A stretch of 64,000 bases of DNA. Source: Pseudomonas poae (GTDB lineage: Bacteria; Pseudomonadota; Gammaproteobacteria; Pseudomonadales; Pseudomonadaceae). The translations under genes and the position numbers were made by a program. This document shows, one piece after another, positions 1 to 10,051 of this stretch. The number at the start of each line of letters is the position of its first letter. Position 1 is the stretch's first letter. The notes under the pieces are model-generated. The model was not told where the DNA came from. It searched no databases and saw only the letters and a list, made by a program, of their open reading frames with translations. The stretch spans positions 186,001 through 250,000 of the forward strand of contig NZ_JYLI01000005.1 in the NCBI RefSeq assembly GCF_001439785.1. The letters run 5' to 3'.

Positions 1-1
1 G

Positions 2-574
2 CGCTACCACTTCCTTGCGGGCTGGCTGCCGTGGGTGGCGGACGGCATGAACATCTTCTTTACCGTCGGCGCGCTGTTGTGGTCGGCGGCGATGATCATC
101 GTGCCAGCGCGGGTCGACCCGCCGCTGCTGATTTTCGCGATCCCGCCACTGGCGCTGTTCGTGTTCAAGGTGGGCAAGATCATCTTCCTGTACCGCCGCG
201 CCGTCGGCGTGAACCTCAAGGACGCATTCTGCGCGGCCCTGGCCGGACTGGCGTTGTCGCACACCATCGCCAAGGCGGTGCTGTATGGCTTTTTCACCAC
301 CAGCATTCCGTTCTTTCGTACGCCGAAAAACGCCGATAACCACGGCTTCTGGGTGGCGATTTCCGAAGCCCGCGAAGAGATGTTCATCATGCTGCTGTTG
401 TGGGGCGCCGCGCTGGGGATCTACCTGGTGCAGGGCCTGCCGAGCAATGACATGCGCTTCTGGGTGGTGATGCTGCTGGTGCAGTCGCTGCCGTATGTGG
501 CAGCGCTGATCATGGCGTTCCTGTCGTCACTGCCCAAACCGGCAGCGGCGCCCGAGCCCGCGCCTGCTGCGTAA
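2..574 (+). CDS. ndvB: NdvB-like periplasmic glucan glucosyltransferase, C-terminal part (cut by window edge)
   Basis: Only the last 190 residues are present and the 5' end lies outside the window. What remains is strongly hydrophobic, with about five predicted membrane segments starting at the residues around MNIFFTVGALLW, and it ends in a short Pro/Ala tail. This is the usual C-terminal membrane bundle of processive family-2 glycosyltransferases. The catalytic motifs are not in view. The call rests on position: in Pseudomonas the ndvB glucosyltransferase gene sits immediately before dapE and rlmA, as here. The expected role is inner-membrane synthesis of periplasmic beta-glucans. Another membrane glycosyltransferase cannot be excluded. 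Confidence 0.7.
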   Translation, partial: RYHFLAGWLPWVADGMNIFFTVGALLWSAAMIIVPARVDPPLLIFAIPPLALFVFKVGKIIFLYRRAVGVNLKDAFCAALAGLALSHTIAKAVLYGFFTTSIPFFRTPKNADNHGFWVAISEAREEMFIMLLLWGAALGIYLVQGLPSNDMRFWVVMLLVQSLPYVAALIMAFLSSLPKPAAAPEPAPAA

Positions 575-667
575 AAACTTGCGCAATGCACTAAACGGCG
601 GCCTCTGGTCGCCGTTTTGCTATAAGATAACGGCCGTTTTGTGAGTCTTGGGCTGGCCCTGCTTTCT

Positions 668-752
668 GTGGGAGCTGGCTTGCCTGCAATGCAGACGCCG
701 CGGTCTGACAGTTACACCGCGGTGATGCGATCGCAGGCAAGCCAGCTCCCAC
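668..752. repeat. REPIN (two inverted REP sequences)
   Basis: The left arm gtgggagctggcttgcctgc is mirrored by gcaggcaagccagctcccac at the right, about 45 bases apart. It lies in the 253-base gap between the glucosyltransferase gene and dapE. This is a typical Pseudomonas REP doublet, and the rest of the gap holds nothing else recognisable. Confidence 0.92.
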
Positions 753-827
753 ATTTGTCCTGCGCCGTTTCAAGTTCTGTATTCCACATTCGTCCTGCGC
801 CCCCCACACGCATTCCGGAGTTTTCCC

Positions 828-1979
828 ATGACGGCCCATGCCGACCTTTCGCCGACCCTTCAACTTGCCATCGACCTGATCCGTCGCCCCTCGGTGACGC
901 CGATTGACGCCGATTGCCAGAAGCTGATGATGCAGCGCCTGGGCGACGCCGGCTTTGCCCTGGAGCCGATGCGCATCGAGGACGTGGACAACTTCTGGGC
1001 CACCCACGGCCAGCATGAAGGCCCGGTGCTGTGCTTTGCCGGCCACACCGACGTGGTGCCGACCGGCCCGCTGCAGGCCTGGCAGAACGACCCGTTCGAC
1101 GCGCTGATCGACGAGCACGGCATGCTCTGCGGGCGCGGCGCGGCCGACATGAAAGGCAGCCTGGCGGCCATGCTGGTGGCGGCGGAGCGCTTTGTGCAGG
1201 ACTACCCGGACCACCGTGGCTCGGTCGCCTTCCTGATCACCAGCGATGAAGAAGGCCCGGCGCACCACGGCACCAAGGCCGTGATCGAACGCCTGGCTGC
1301 GCGCAAGGAACGCCTGGACTGGTGCATCGTCGGCGAACCGTCGAGCACCACGCTGGTGGGCGACGTGGTCAAGAACGGCCGTCGCGGTTCCCTCGGCGCC
1401 ACCCTCACCGTGCGCGGCGTACAGGGCCATGTGGCCTACCCGCACCTGGCAAGGAACCCGATTCACCTGGCCGCGCCAGCCCTGGCGGAACTGGCCGCCG
1501 AGCACTGGGACGATGGCAACACGTTCTTCCCGCCGACCAGCTTCCAGATCTCCAACCTCAATTCCGGCACCGGCGCCACCAACGTGATCCCCGGTGACCT
1601 GACGGCGGTGTTCAACTTCCGCTTCTCCACCGAATCCACCGTGGAAGGCCTGCAACAGCGCGTTGCGCAGATTCTCGACAAACACGGTCTGGACTGGCAC
1701 GTGGACTGGGCACTGTCCGGCCTGCCGTTTTTGACCGAGCCGGGCGCGCTGCTCGATGCGGTATCGGCCAGCATCAAGGCGATCACTGGGCGCGAAACCC
1801 AGGCTTCGACCAGCGGCGGTACGTCGGACGGGCGCTTCATCGCGACCCTTGGCACTCAGGTGGTCGAGCTGGGCCCGGTGAATGCGACGATCCACCAGGT
1901 CAACGAACGCATCCTGGCCAGCGACCTCGACGTGCTCACCGAGATCTACTACCAGACCCTGATCAAGTTGCTCGCCTGA
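828..1979 (+). CDS. dapE: Succinyl-diaminopimelate desuccinylase
   Basis: This is a zinc-dependent amidohydrolase of the M20 family. It hydrolyses N-succinyl-LL-diaminopimelate to LL-DAP in the lysine/peptidoglycan pathway, in the cytoplasm. The 383 residues match the family length. Visible motifs are [13 protein letters not shown] (metal ligand His73, Asp75), [10 protein letters not shown] (bridging Asp107), TSDEEGPA (catalytic Glu141 and ligand Glu142) and a late NATIHQVNE supplying the last His ligand. The start is preceded by GGAG seven bases upstream. The TGA stop overlaps the ATG of rlmA by one base, so the two are probably translated together. Confidence 0.97.
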   Translation: MTAHADLSPTLQLAIDLIRRPSVTPIDADCQKLMMQRLGDAGFALEPMRIEDVDNFWATHGQHEGPVLCFAGHTDVVPTGPLQAWQNDPFDALIDEHGMLCGRGAADMKGSLAAMLVAAERFVQDYPDHRGSVAFLITSDEEGPAHHGTKAVIERLAARKERLDWCIVGEPSSTTLVGDVVKNGRRGSLGATLTVRGVQGHVAYPHLARNPIHLAAPALAELAAEHWDDGNTFFPPTSFQISNLNSGTGATNVIPGDLTAVFNFRFSTESTVEGLQQRVAQILDKHGLDWHVDWALSGLPFLTEPGALLDAVSASIKAITGRETQASTSGGTSDGRFIATLGTQVVELGPVNATIHQVNERILASDLDVLTEIYYQTLIKLLA

Positions 1980-2788
1980 TGCTCGCCTGCCCCCTTTGCA
2001 GCGCCCCGCTCAACCCAGTGGACAACGGCGTGGCGTGCCCGGCCGGGCACCGTTTCGACCGCGCACGCCAGGGTTACCTGAACCTGCTGCCGGTGCAGCA
2101 CAAAAACAGCCGCGACCCGGGCGACAACCTGGCGATGGTCGAGGCGCGTCGTGACTTTCTCAACGCCGGACACTATGCGCCGGTGGCCAGGCGCCTGGCA
2201 GAACTGGCCGCCGAGCGCGCGCCGCAGCGCTGGGTAGACATCGGTTGCGGCGAGGGTTACTACACCGCGCAGATCGCCGCCGCCCTGCCCCACGCCGATG
2301 GCTATGCGCTGGATATTTCCAGGGAGGCGGTCAAGCGTGCCTGCAAACGCAACCCGGCGCTGACCTGGTTGATCGCCAGCATGGCCCGTGTGCCATTGGC
2401 CGACGCCAGCTGCCAGTTCCTGGCCAGCGTGTTCAGCCCGCTGGACTGGGAAGAGGCCAAGCGCCTGCTCAGCCCGGGCGGCGGTTTGATGAAGGTCGGC
2501 CCCACCAGCGGCCACCTGATGGAGTTGCGCGAGCGCCTGTACGACGAAGTGCGCGAGTACACCGATGACAAGCACCTGGCCCTGGTGCCGGACGGCATGA
2601 GCCTGGCGCACAGCGAGATGCTTGAATTCAGCCTGAGCCTGGCCGAGCCCGGAGATCGCGCCAACCTGCTGGCGATGACGCCCCACGGCTGGCGCGCCAG
2701 CGCCGAGCGCCGTGCCCGGGTGATCGAAGCGGCCGAGCCGCTGCAGGTCACCGTGTCGATGCGCTACGATTATTTCGTGCTTCAATAA
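1979..2788 (+). CDS. rlmA: 23S rRNA (guanine-N1)-methyltransferase RlmA
   Basis: The protein is a SAM-dependent methyltransferase predicted to methylate the N1 of G745-type guanine in helix 35 of 23S rRNA. The N-terminus carries the family's zinc knuckle: Cys4, Cys7, Cys20 and His24 in CPLC...CPAGH. SAM motif I is DIGCGEGYY, at about residues 87-95. The length of 269 residues is normal. The ATG is shared with the dapE stop (TGATG), which implies translational coupling. In Pseudomonas the same dapE-rlmA pair is found. Confidence 0.95.
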   Translation: MLACPLCSAPLNPVDNGVACPAGHRFDRARQGYLNLLPVQHKNSRDPGDNLAMVEARRDFLNAGHYAPVARRLAELAAERAPQRWVDIGCGEGYYTAQIAAALPHADGYALDISREAVKRACKRNPALTWLIASMARVPLADASCQFLASVFSPLDWEEAKRLLSPGGGLMKVGPTSGHLMELRERLYDEVREYTDDKHLALVPDGMSLAHSEMLEFSLSLAEPGDRANLLAMTPHGWRASAERRARVIEAAEPLQVTVSMRYDYFVLQ

Positions 2789-2843
2789 CCAACCTTTTCA
2801 GCACCGCGAATGGATTTTTAAAATCCCGCAACGAGGAATATCC

Positions 2844-3221
2844 ATGCGCCAACCCGATATCGAGATTTACCTGAAAGACGCCGACGTCGACCACAAGGCC
2901 ATCGCCGCCTGGCTGGGCGCTGCCCTGGGCGCCTGCTCGGACTGGGTCCAGAAAGGCCAGACCTACAAGTGCACGGCCGGCAACGTTCCCGTCACCTGGC
3001 TGCCCAAGGCCGTCGGCAAATGGAACAGCCTGTACCTGGAAAGCGACCAGACCCCCTGGGAAGACGACATCGCCTGCGCCCGCGCCTCCTTTGCCGCACT
3101 GAATGTGGAAGTGCGCTGCGCGCCGGGTACGTGGGTCGAGGAAGAAGGAGAGGAAAGCGCCGACACCTGGATTCGCATCAGCGCCGACGGTGAAGAACAG
3201 ATCACATGGAGAACGGCTTAG
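2844..3221 (+). CDS. Conserved hypothetical acidic protein
   Basis: This is a 125-residue soluble acidic protein with no signal peptide or membrane segment. An AGGA-type ribosome site precedes the ATG. Tryptophan and glutamate are frequent, with a WVEEEGEES stretch near the C-terminus. Its place just after dapE-rlmA is the same as that of a small unknown gene in other pseudomonads, which supports it being real. I recognise no domain and assign no function. Confidence 0.8.
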   Translation: MRQPDIEIYLKDADVDHKAIAAWLGAALGACSDWVQKGQTYKCTAGNVPVTWLPKAVGKWNSLYLESDQTPWEDDIACARASFAALNVEVRCAPGTWVEEEGEESADTWIRISADGEEQITWRTA

Positions 3222-3257
3222 GGCGGCAAGCTACACGCCGCATACACCCACTCCAAA

Positions 3258-3290
3258 ACTTGCAGCTTGCAGCTAGAAGCTTGAAGCTGC
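3258..3290. repeat. Short palindromic AGCTTGCAGCT/AAGCTT repeat
   Basis: The stretch consists of iterated units of the type tTGCAGCTTGCAGCTAGAAG followed by CTTGAAGCTGC, each nearly self-complementary. Similar small AGCTT-rich palindromes recur between Pseudomonas genes. It lies in the leader of plsB, about 30 bases before the start codon. Confidence 0.6.
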
Positions 3291-3317
3291 CCCATCTCCC
3301 CTTCAAGCAGCTCGCCT

Positions 3318-5822
3318 ATGACCCGCTCCCCGTTCCGCCGTCTGGTGTTCGGCACCTTGCGCCGACTGTTGTACCTCTGGGTTCGCTCGGAGACGATCAA
3401 CCAGTCGTCCCTGACCCTCAACCTCGACCGCAGCCGGCCGGTGTTCTACGTCCTGCAATCGCCCTCCCTCACCGAACTGGCGGTGGTCGATGCCGAGTGC
3501 ACCAAGGCCGGCCTGCCGCGCCCGGTGCTGCCGGTAGCGGTGGGCCCGCTGATGGAGGCGGCCGCGTTCTTCTACCTCACGCCGGACCCGGACTGGCTGG
3601 GTCGCCAGGACAAGCGCGGTGCACCGCCGGCCCTGACGCGCCTGGTCAACACCCTCAGCGAACACGCTGAAGAAAATGCACAAATCATTCCGGTCAGCGT
3701 GTTCTGGGGCCAGTCCCCCGAGAGCGAGTCCAGCCCGTGGAAGCTGCTGTTTGCCGACAGCTGGGCCGTCACCGGACGCCTGCGCCGCCTGTTGAGCATC
3801 CTGATCCTGGGCCGCAAGACCCGGGTGCAATTCTCCGCGCCGATCAACCTGCGCGAATTGATCGAGCACAATAAAGGCCACGAACGCACCGTGCGCATGG
3901 CCCAACGCATCCTGCGCGTGCACTTTCGTAACCTGAAGACGGCGGTGATCGGCCCCGACCTGTCCCACCGCCGCAACCTGGTCAAGGGCCTGGTGAATAT
4001 GCCCCTGGTGCGCCAGGCCATCCTGGATGAGGCCGAACGGGAAAAGATCACCCCGGAAAAAGCCAAGGCCCTGGCCCTGCGCTATGGCAACGAAATTGCC
4101 TCGGACTACACCTACACCGCGATCCGTTTCCTCGAAGTGGTGCTGAGCTGGTTCTGGAACAAGATCTACGACGGCATCAAGGTCAACAATATCGAAGGTG
4201 TGCAACAGGTCGCCCAGGGCTACGAGGTGATCTACGTGCCTTGCCACCGCAGCCATATCGACTACCTGCTGTTGTCCTACCTGCTGTTCAAGAACGGCCT
4301 GACCCCGCCGCACATCGCTGCTGGCATCAACCTGAACATGCCGGTGATCGGCAGCCTGCTGCGCCGTGGCGGTGCGTTTTTCATGCGCCGCACCTTCAAG
4401 GGCAATCCGCTGTACACCTCGGTGTTCAACGAATACCTGCACACCCTGTTCACCAAGGGGTTCCCGGTGGAGTACTTCGTCGAAGGCGGGCGCTCACGCA
4501 CCGGGCGCATGCTGCAGCCCAAGACCGGCATGCTGGCGATCACACTGCGCAGTTTCCTGCGCTCTTCGCGCATGCCCATCGTGTTCGTGCCGGTGTACAT
4601 CGGCTATGAACGCGTGCTCGAAGGTCGCACCTACCTTGGCGAACTGCGCGGCGCGAGCAAGAAGAAAGAGTCGATCTTCGATATTTTCAAAGTGGTCGGC
4701 GCGCTCAAGCAGCGCTTTGGTCAGGTCGCGGTCAACTTCGGCGAGCCGATCAAACTGGCCGAGTTCCTCGACAGCGAGCAACCGGACTGGCGCTCCCAGG
4801 AACTGGCTCCGAACTACAAGCCGCAGTGGCTGCATGAAACCACCCATCGTCTTGGCGAACAGGTGGCGCGCCACTTGAACGAAGCGGCGGCGGTCAACCC
4901 GGTGAACCTGGTGGCCCTCGCCTTGCTCTCGACCACGCGCCTGGCCCTGGACGAACAGGCCATGGCCCGCCAGCTCGACCTGTACCTGACGCTGCTACGC
5001 CGTGTGCCCTACTCGCCGCACACCACCGTGCCCGAGGGTGATGGCCTGGCGCTGATCAAGCACGTCAAGGACATGGACCTGCTGTCGGAACAAAGCGATG
5101 CCCTGGGCAAGATCCTTTACCTGGACGAGCAGAACGCCGTCCTGATGACCTACTACCGCAATAACGTGCTGCACATCTTCGCCCTGCCGGCCCTGCTGGC
5201 GAGCTTCTTCCAGAGCAGCTCGCGCATGAGCCGCGAGCAGATGCTGCGCTACACCCACGCGCTTTACCCGTACCTGCAATCAGAGCTGTTTATCCGCTGG
5301 TCCCTGGACGACCTCGACGCCGTGGTCGACCAGTGGCTGCAAGCGTTTGTCGAGCAGGGCCTGTTGCGCTTCGAAAACGAGGTGTACCTGCGCCCGGCAC
5401 CGAGTTCGCGGCATTTCGTGCTGCTGACCTTGTTGTCCAAGAGCATCGCCCAGACCCTGCAACGCTTCTATATGGCGATCTCGCTGCTGCTCAACAGCGG
5501 CCAGAGCAGCATCAGCGCCGAAGAGCTGGAAGACCTGTGCACGATCATGGCCCAGCGCCTGTCGATCCTGCATGGCCTCAATGCCCCGGAATTCTTCGAC
5601 AAGAGTCTTTTCCGACATTTCATCCAGACGCTGCTGGAGCAAGATGTGCTGCGCCGCGACGACGCCGGCAAATTGAGCTATCACGATTTGCTCGGCGAGC
5701 TGGCCGAAGGCGCCGCCAAACGCGTATTGCCCGCCGACATTCGCCTGTCGATCCGCCAGGTGGCGCTGCACCGTGTCGATGGCGCGGCCGAAGCGCCGGT
5801 GGAACCTGCACAAAGCCGCTAG
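3318..5822 (+). CDS. plsB: Glycerol-3-phosphate 1-O-acyltransferase PlsB
   Basis: PlsB acylates sn-glycerol-3-phosphate at position 1, the first step of phospholipid synthesis, at the inner membrane. The protein has 834 residues (E. coli PlsB has about 807). The acyltransferase H-X4-D motif is at His310-Asp315 (CHRSHIDY), close to E. coli His306. Downstream are the substrate-binding motifs FMRRTFKG and [12 protein letters not shown] and a later VPVYIGYE block. The family's long N- and C-terminal extensions are present. The Pseudomonas neighbourhood plsB then mexJK is reproduced here. Confidence 0.97.
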   Translation: MTRSPFRRLVFGTLRRLLYLWVRSETINQSSLTLNLDRSRPVFYVLQSPSLTELAVVDAECTKAGLPRPVLPVAVGPLMEAAAFFYLTPDPDWLGRQDKRGAPPALTRLVNTLSEHAEENAQIIPVSVFWGQSPESESSPWKLLFADSWAVTGRLRRLLSILILGRKTRVQFSAPINLRELIEHNKGHERTVRMAQRILRVHFRNLKTAVIGPDLSHRRNLVKGLVNMPLVRQAILDEAEREKITPEKAKALALRYGNEIASDYTYTAIRFLEVVLSWFWNKIYDGIKVNNIEGVQQVAQGYEVIYVPCHRSHIDYLLLSYLLFKNGLTPPHIAAGINLNMPVIGSLLRRGGAFFMRRTFKGNPLYTSVFNEYLHTLFTKGFPVEYFVEGGRSRTGRMLQPKTGMLAITLRSFLRSSRMPIVFVPVYIGYERVLEGRTYLGELRGASKKKESIFDIFKVVGALKQRFGQVAVNFGEPIKLAEFLDSEQPDWRSQELAPNYKPQWLHETTHRLGEQVARHLNEAAAVNPVNLVALALLSTTRLALDEQAMARQLDLYLTLLRRVPYSPHTTVPEGDGLALIKHVKDMDLLSEQSDALGKILYLDEQNAVLMTYYRNNVLHIFALPALLASFFQSSSRMSREQMLRYTHALYPYLQSELFIRWSLDDLDAVVDQWLQAFVEQGLLRFENEVYLRPAPSSRHFVLLTLLSKSIAQTLQRFYMAISLLLNSGQSSISAEELEDLCTIMAQRLSILHGLNAPEFFDKSLFRHFIQTLLEQDVLRRDDAGKLSYHDLLGELAEGAAKRVLPADIRLSIRQVALHRVDGAAEAPVEPAQSR

Positions 5823-5858
5823 ATTGAATGATCAACCTCTGAATATAAGGAAGCCCTC

Positions 5859-6548
5859 ATGCTCCGTAACACGCTTCGCCTGACTGCCCTGTGTGCCGGC
5901 CTGCTGCTCGGTGCCAACGCCATGGCCCTGGACCTTGGCAGCCTGTCCCAGGGTGACGCCAGTGGCGGCCTCAAGGATGCGCTGACCCAAGGCGCACAGA
6001 TTGCCGTGAAACAACTCGGTACGCCCGGCGGTTTCAGCAACAACCCCGAGGTAAAAATCGGCCTGCCGGGCAAGCTCGGTAAAGTCGCCGACAAGCTCAA
6101 AATGTTCGGCATGGGTGAACAGGTCACCCAGCTGGAAACCAGCATGAACAAAGCGGCCGAAACGGCGGTGACCCAGGCTCAGCCGATTCTGGTCAACGCC
6201 GTGAAAAACATGAGCGTCACCGACGCCAAGGGCATACTCAGCGGTGGTCAGGACTCGGCCACGCAGTACCTGAACAAGAGCAGCCGTGAGCAGATCCGCG
6301 CCAAATTCCTGCCGATCGTCAAGGCGGCGACCGACAAGGTTGGCGTGGCCCAGCAGTACAACGCCCTGGCCGGCAAGGCGGCCGCTTTCGGCGCGGTGGA
6401 TGCCAAGAGCGCGAATGTCGAAAGCTACGTGACCGAACAAGCGCTGGACGGTCTGTTCAAGATGATTGCGCAGCAGGAAGAAACTATTCGCAAGAATCCG
6501 GCAGCTGCAGCGACGAGCCTGGCCAAAAAAGTGTTTGGTGCACTCTGA
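5859..6548 (+). CDS. DUF4197 family secreted protein
   Basis: The 229-residue protein has a clear Sec signal peptide (MLRNTLRLTALCAGLLLGANAMA, cleaved near residue 23). The mature part is helical, charged and rich in alanine and lysine, and matches the DUF4197 family from memory. An AAGGAA site lies just before the ATG, 36 bases after plsB. A terminator hairpin follows. The molecular role is unknown. Location is predicted to be periplasmic. Confidence 0.88.
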   Translation: MLRNTLRLTALCAGLLLGANAMALDLGSLSQGDASGGLKDALTQGAQIAVKQLGTPGGFSNNPEVKIGLPGKLGKVADKLKMFGMGEQVTQLETSMNKAAETAVTQAQPILVNAVKNMSVTDAKGILSGGQDSATQYLNKSSREQIRAKFLPIVKAATDKVGVAQQYNALAGKAAAFGAVDAKSANVESYVTEQALDGLFKMIAQQEETIRKNPAAAATSLAKKVFGAL

Positions 6549-6577
6549 GCCGTGCGCCGAAGCCGTAATGACGCATG

Positions 6578-6607
6578 AAAAAAGCCCTGACAGTGTCAGG
6601 GCTTTTT
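6578..6607 (+). terminator. Rho-independent terminator
   Basis: A perfect inverted repeat, aaaaagccctgaca/tgtcagggcttttt, with A-tract and T-tract on the two sides. It can therefore act in both directions. It lies after the DUF4197 gene and before the convergent small minus-strand gene. Confidence 0.9.
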
Positions 6608-6645
6608 CATGCTCAACCAAGTGCCTGGCATCCTCACCAGACCAC

Positions 6646-6867
6646 TTAGTAACTGATGCGGCCTACCGACGAACTGCTGGTGTTCTGCGAGAACGACATC
6701 GTCGAATTTTCGTTGCTGTTATTGATGTTGATATTGATATCCAGCTTGTTGTTGCCTTGGCCTTTATCCTTGTCATGGCGATGTTCCTGGTCCTGGTTAC
6801 GGCCGTTCCCCCCTAACATCGCATTCAACAGTGGCATCAGCATTGGCACTGGTATTGGCAAGATCAT
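6646..6867 (-). CDS. Small Asn-rich hypothetical protein
   Basis: This is a possible 73-residue protein beginning MILPIPVPMLMPLL. It continues into a polar Asp/His/Lys segment, then an Asn/Ser-rich tail with the repeat INININN. The start at 6867 is chosen because AAGGA lies six bases upstream. An alternative ATG at 6873 is too close to that site. The N-terminus is short and hydrophobic. I know no family for it. It stands alone between two terminating units, so its reality rests on the ribosome site alone. Confidence 0.5.
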   Translation of the reverse strand: MILPIPVPMLMPLLNAMLGGNGRNQDQEHRHDKDKGQGNNKLDINININNSNENSTMSFSQNTSSSSVGRISY

Positions 6868-6983
6868 AAACATTCCTTCTCATTGAATTCACATCGGAAC
6901 CCAAACCGCCGCATTGTTCGTACGACGGCACCTACCGGTCGGGTAATCCCTATGTGGTATCCACAAAAGAATGGTTCCGGGGA

Positions 6984-9900
6984 CTACGTGTTCTTCCTTA
7001 CCCGGAACCACGCCGCATACAGCGCCGGCAGGAACAACAGCGTCAACGCCGTCGCCACAATCAGCCCGCCCATGATGGCGACCGCCATCGGCCCGAAAAA
7101 CACACTGCGCGACAGGGGAATCATCGCCAGCACTGCCGCCAGCGCCGTCAGCACAATCGGACGAAAGCGTCGCACCGTGGCTTCGATGATTGCCTGCCAG
7201 GGCGCAAGGCCGGCCTTGATGTCCTGTTCGATCTGGTCCACCAGAATCACCGAGTTGCGCATGATCATTCCCGACAGGGCGATGGTGCCGAGCATGGCCA
7301 CAAAGCCGAACGGCTGGCGGAATACCAGCAGGAACAACGTCACGCCGATCAGGCCCAACGGTGCGGTCAGAAAAACCATGGCCGTGCGCGAGAAGCTGCG
7401 CAGTTGCAGCATCAGCAACGTCAGCACCACCACGATAAACAACGGCACGCCGGCCTTCACCGAGTTCTGTCCACGGGCGGCATCTTCGACGGTGCCGCCC
7501 ACCTCGAGCAGGTAGCCATCCGGCAACTCGGCGCGCACATCCGCCAGGGTCGGCAGGATCTGCTGCACGAGCGTCGCCGGTTGCTCCTTGCCGTAGATAT
7601 CGGCGCGCACCGTCACCGTCGGCAGGCGATTGCGGTGCCAGATGATGCCTTCCTCGAAGCCGTATTCAAGGGTAGCGATCTGCGACAACGCCACGCTCTT
7701 GCCGTTGTCGGTGGGCACCGCCAGGCTTGGCAGCAGCGACAACTGCGTACGTTCCTGAACGGTGCCGCGCAGCAGGATTTCGATCAACTCGTTGTCCTCC
7801 CGGTATTGGCTGACGCTGGCGCCGGTCAACGAACGCTGGAGGAATCGCGACAGGTTGGCGGTGCTTACGCCGAGGGCGCGGGCGCGGTCCTGATCGATAT
7901 TGAGGTAGACGATCTTGCTCGGTTCTTCCCAGTCCAGGTGCACGTTGACCACATGGGCGTTTTCGCGAACCCTGGCCGCCACTTTGCGCGCCAGGGCGCG
8001 CACTTCGTCGATGTGCTCGCCGGTCACCCGAAACTGCACCGGGTAGCCCACGGGCGGGCCGTTCTCCAGGCGCGTGACGCGGGAGCGCAAGTCGGGGAAT
8101 TGTTCGTTGAGGGTTTCGATCAGCCAGGTGCGCAGGTTTTCGCGCGCCTCGATGGAGCTCGCCAGCACCACCACCTGCGCAAAGCTGGTGGCGGGCAGTT
8201 GCTGGTCCAGCGGCAGGTAAAAACGCGGCGAACCGGTGCCCACGTAGGCCACATAGTTATCGATCCCCACATGCTCCTTGAGCAAGCCTTCAAGGCGCTT
8301 GACCTGGTCGGCGGTGTTGCTCAGGGACGCGCCTTCGGCCAGTTTCAGATCGACCATCAACTCCAGACGACCCGAGGCCGGGAAGAACTGTTGCGGCACA
8401 AAGCGAAACAACACCACCGACCCGACAAACAGCAACAGGGTCAGCACAATCACGGTTTTGCGTCGGCGTACGCACCATTCAACCACACGCCTGACACGTT
8501 GATAGAACGCAGTGCCGTAGGGATCAGGCCCACTGGAGCCGTGTTTGGCCGCGTGAATCTTCGCCAGATCCGGCAGGAGTTTTTCCCCCAGGAATGGCAC
8601 AAACACCACGGCCGCCACCCATGACGCCAGCAGCGCAATGGTGACCACCTGAAAGATCGAGCGGGTGTATTCACCGGTGCTCGATTGCGCCGTGGCAATC
8701 GGCAGGAAGCCTGCCGCGGTGATCAGCGTGCCGGTGAGCATCGGAAAGGCGGTGCTGGTCCAGGCAAAACTGGCGGCCTTGAGGCGGTCGTAGCCCTGCT
8801 CCATTTTGATCGCCATCATTTCCACGGCGATGATGGCGTCGTCCACCAGCAAGCCCAGGGCCAGCACCAGGGCGCCGAGGGAGATCTTGTGCAGGCCGAT
8901 ACCGAGGTAATACATGCTGGCGAAGGTCATGGCCAGCACCAGCGGAATCGCCAGGGCCACCACCATGCCGGTGCGTACCCCCAGGGAGAAGAAACTCACC
9001 AGCAACACAATGGCCAGTGCTTCAGCGAGCACCTGAACGAATTCGCCGACACTGGTTTTCACCGCCGCCGGCTGATCCGATACCTTGCGCAGTTCCATGC
9101 CGGCCGGAAGATTCTTTTGCAGCCGTGCGAATTCGCCTTCGAGGGCCTTGCCCAGCACCAGAATGTCGCCACCCTCGCGCATCGCCACGGCCAGCCCGAT
9201 GGCATCGGCGCCCATGAAGCGCATGCGCGGTGACGGCGGATCGCTGAAGCCACGCTGAATCTCGGCCACATCGCTGATACGCAGGGTTCGCTCGCCCACG
9301 CGAATCGGGAAGTTGCGAATCTGCTCCACGCTTTTGAAATTACCCGACACGCGCAATTGCACGCGCTCGGTCGGGGTTTCGAAGAAGCCGGCGGTAGAGA
9401 CCGCATTCTGCTCCTGCAACGCCTGCTGCACCGCCGCGAGGGGCAGGCCGAGGGTGGCAAGCTTGAGGTTGGACAGTTGAATCCAGATTTTCTCGTCCTG
9501 CAGGCCGAGCAACTCGACCTTGCCCACATCCGCTACCCGCTGCAGCTGGATCTGAATACGGTCGGCGTAATCCTTGAGCACGGCGTAGTCGAAGCCGTCA
9601 CCGGTCAAGGCGTAGATATTGCCGAAGGTGGTGCCGAATTCATCATTGAAAAACGGACCCTGGATATCCGGCGGCAAGGTTTGGCGAATGTCGCTGATTT
9701 TCTTGCGCACCTGGTACCACAACTCGGGGATCTGCGCCGAGTGCATGGCGTCGCGGGCAATGAAAGTGACCTGGGATTCACCTGGCCGGGAGAACGACAC
9801 GATGCGCTCGTAATCGCCGGTCTCCATGAGTTTTTTCTCGATGCGCTCGGTGACCTGGCGCGAGACTTCCTCGGCCGTGGCGCCTGGCCAGTTGGTTTTG

Positions 9901-10046
9901 ATCACCATGGCCTTGAACGTAAACGGCGGGTCTTCGCTTTGCCCCAGCTTGGTGTAGGACAACGTACCGACTACCGCCAGCAGGATCATCAGGAATAACA
10001 CGATCTGGCGATTACGCAACGCCCATTCGGAAAGATTGAAACCCAT
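6984..10046 (-). CDS. mexK: RND multidrug efflux permease, MexK type
   Basis: This is an inner-membrane proton/drug antiporter of the HAE-RND class, 1020 residues. It has the expected two-fold arrangement: TM1 near residues 12-30, a large periplasmic loop, the TM4 motif LGLLVDDAIIAVE with the paired Asp residues for proton relay, and a second half beginning after RRRKTVIVL. The ATG at 10046 is preceded by AAGGAG nine bases upstream, inside the end of the adaptor gene. The reading frame is open further upstream but that extension is spurious. The adjacent adaptor, divergent TetR and upstream plsB match the Pseudomonas mexJK locus. No outer-membrane factor gene is present. Confidence 0.9.
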   Translation of the reverse strand: MGFNLSEWALRNRQIVLFLMILLAVVGTLSYTKLGQSEDPPFTFKAMVIKTNWPGATAEEVSRQVTERIEKKLMETGDYERIVSFSRPGESQVTFIARDAMHSAQIPELWYQVRKKISDIRQTLPPDIQGPFFNDEFGTTFGNIYALTGDGFDYAVLKDYADRIQIQLQRVADVGKVELLGLQDEKIWIQLSNLKLATLGLPLAAVQQALQEQNAVSTAGFFETPTERVQLRVSGNFKSVEQIRNFPIRVGERTLRISDVAEIQRGFSDPPSPRMRFMGADAIGLAVAMREGGDILVLGKALEGEFARLQKNLPAGMELRKVSDQPAAVKTSVGEFVQVLAEALAIVLLVSFFSLGVRTGMVVALAIPLVLAMTFASMYYLGIGLHKISLGALVLALGLLVDDAIIAVEMMAIKMEQGYDRLKAASFAWTSTAFPMLTGTLITAAGFLPIATAQSSTGEYTRSIFQVVTIALLASWVAAVVFVPFLGEKLLPDLAKIHAAKHGSSGPDPYGTAFYQRVRRVVEWCVRRRKTVIVLTLLLFVGSVVLFRFVPQQFFPASGRLELMVDLKLAEGASLSNTADQVKRLEGLLKEHVGIDNYVAYVGTGSPRFYLPLDQQLPATSFAQVVVLASSIEARENLRTWLIETLNEQFPDLRSRVTRLENGPPVGYPVQFRVTGEHIDEVRALARKVAARVRENAHVVNVHLDWEEPSKIVYLNIDQDRARALGVSTANLSRFLQRSLTGASVSQYREDNELIEILLRGTVQERTQLSLLPSLAVPTDNGKSVALSQIATLEYGFEEGIIWHRNRLPTVTVRADIYGKEQPATLVQQILPTLADVRAELPDGYLLEVGGTVEDAARGQNSVKAGVPLFIVVVLTLLMLQLRSFSRTAMVFLTAPLGLIGVTLFLLVFRQPFGFVAMLGTIALSGMIMRNSVILVDQIEQDIKAGLAPWQAIIEATVRRFRPIVLTALAAVLAMIPLSRSVFFGPMAVAIMGGLIVATALTLLFLPALYAAWFRVRKNT

Positions 10047-10051
10047 GGGGA

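Noticed and set aside
591..1895. A minus-strand frame of 434 codons across dapE
   Set aside because: It is a shadow of dapE and its end runs into the REP element at 668-752.
6954..8624. A 556-codon open frame on the plus strand
   Set aside because: It runs antisense to the RND permease and its translation is Gln/Arg/His-rich without any domain. Long antisense frames are common in this high-GC genome.
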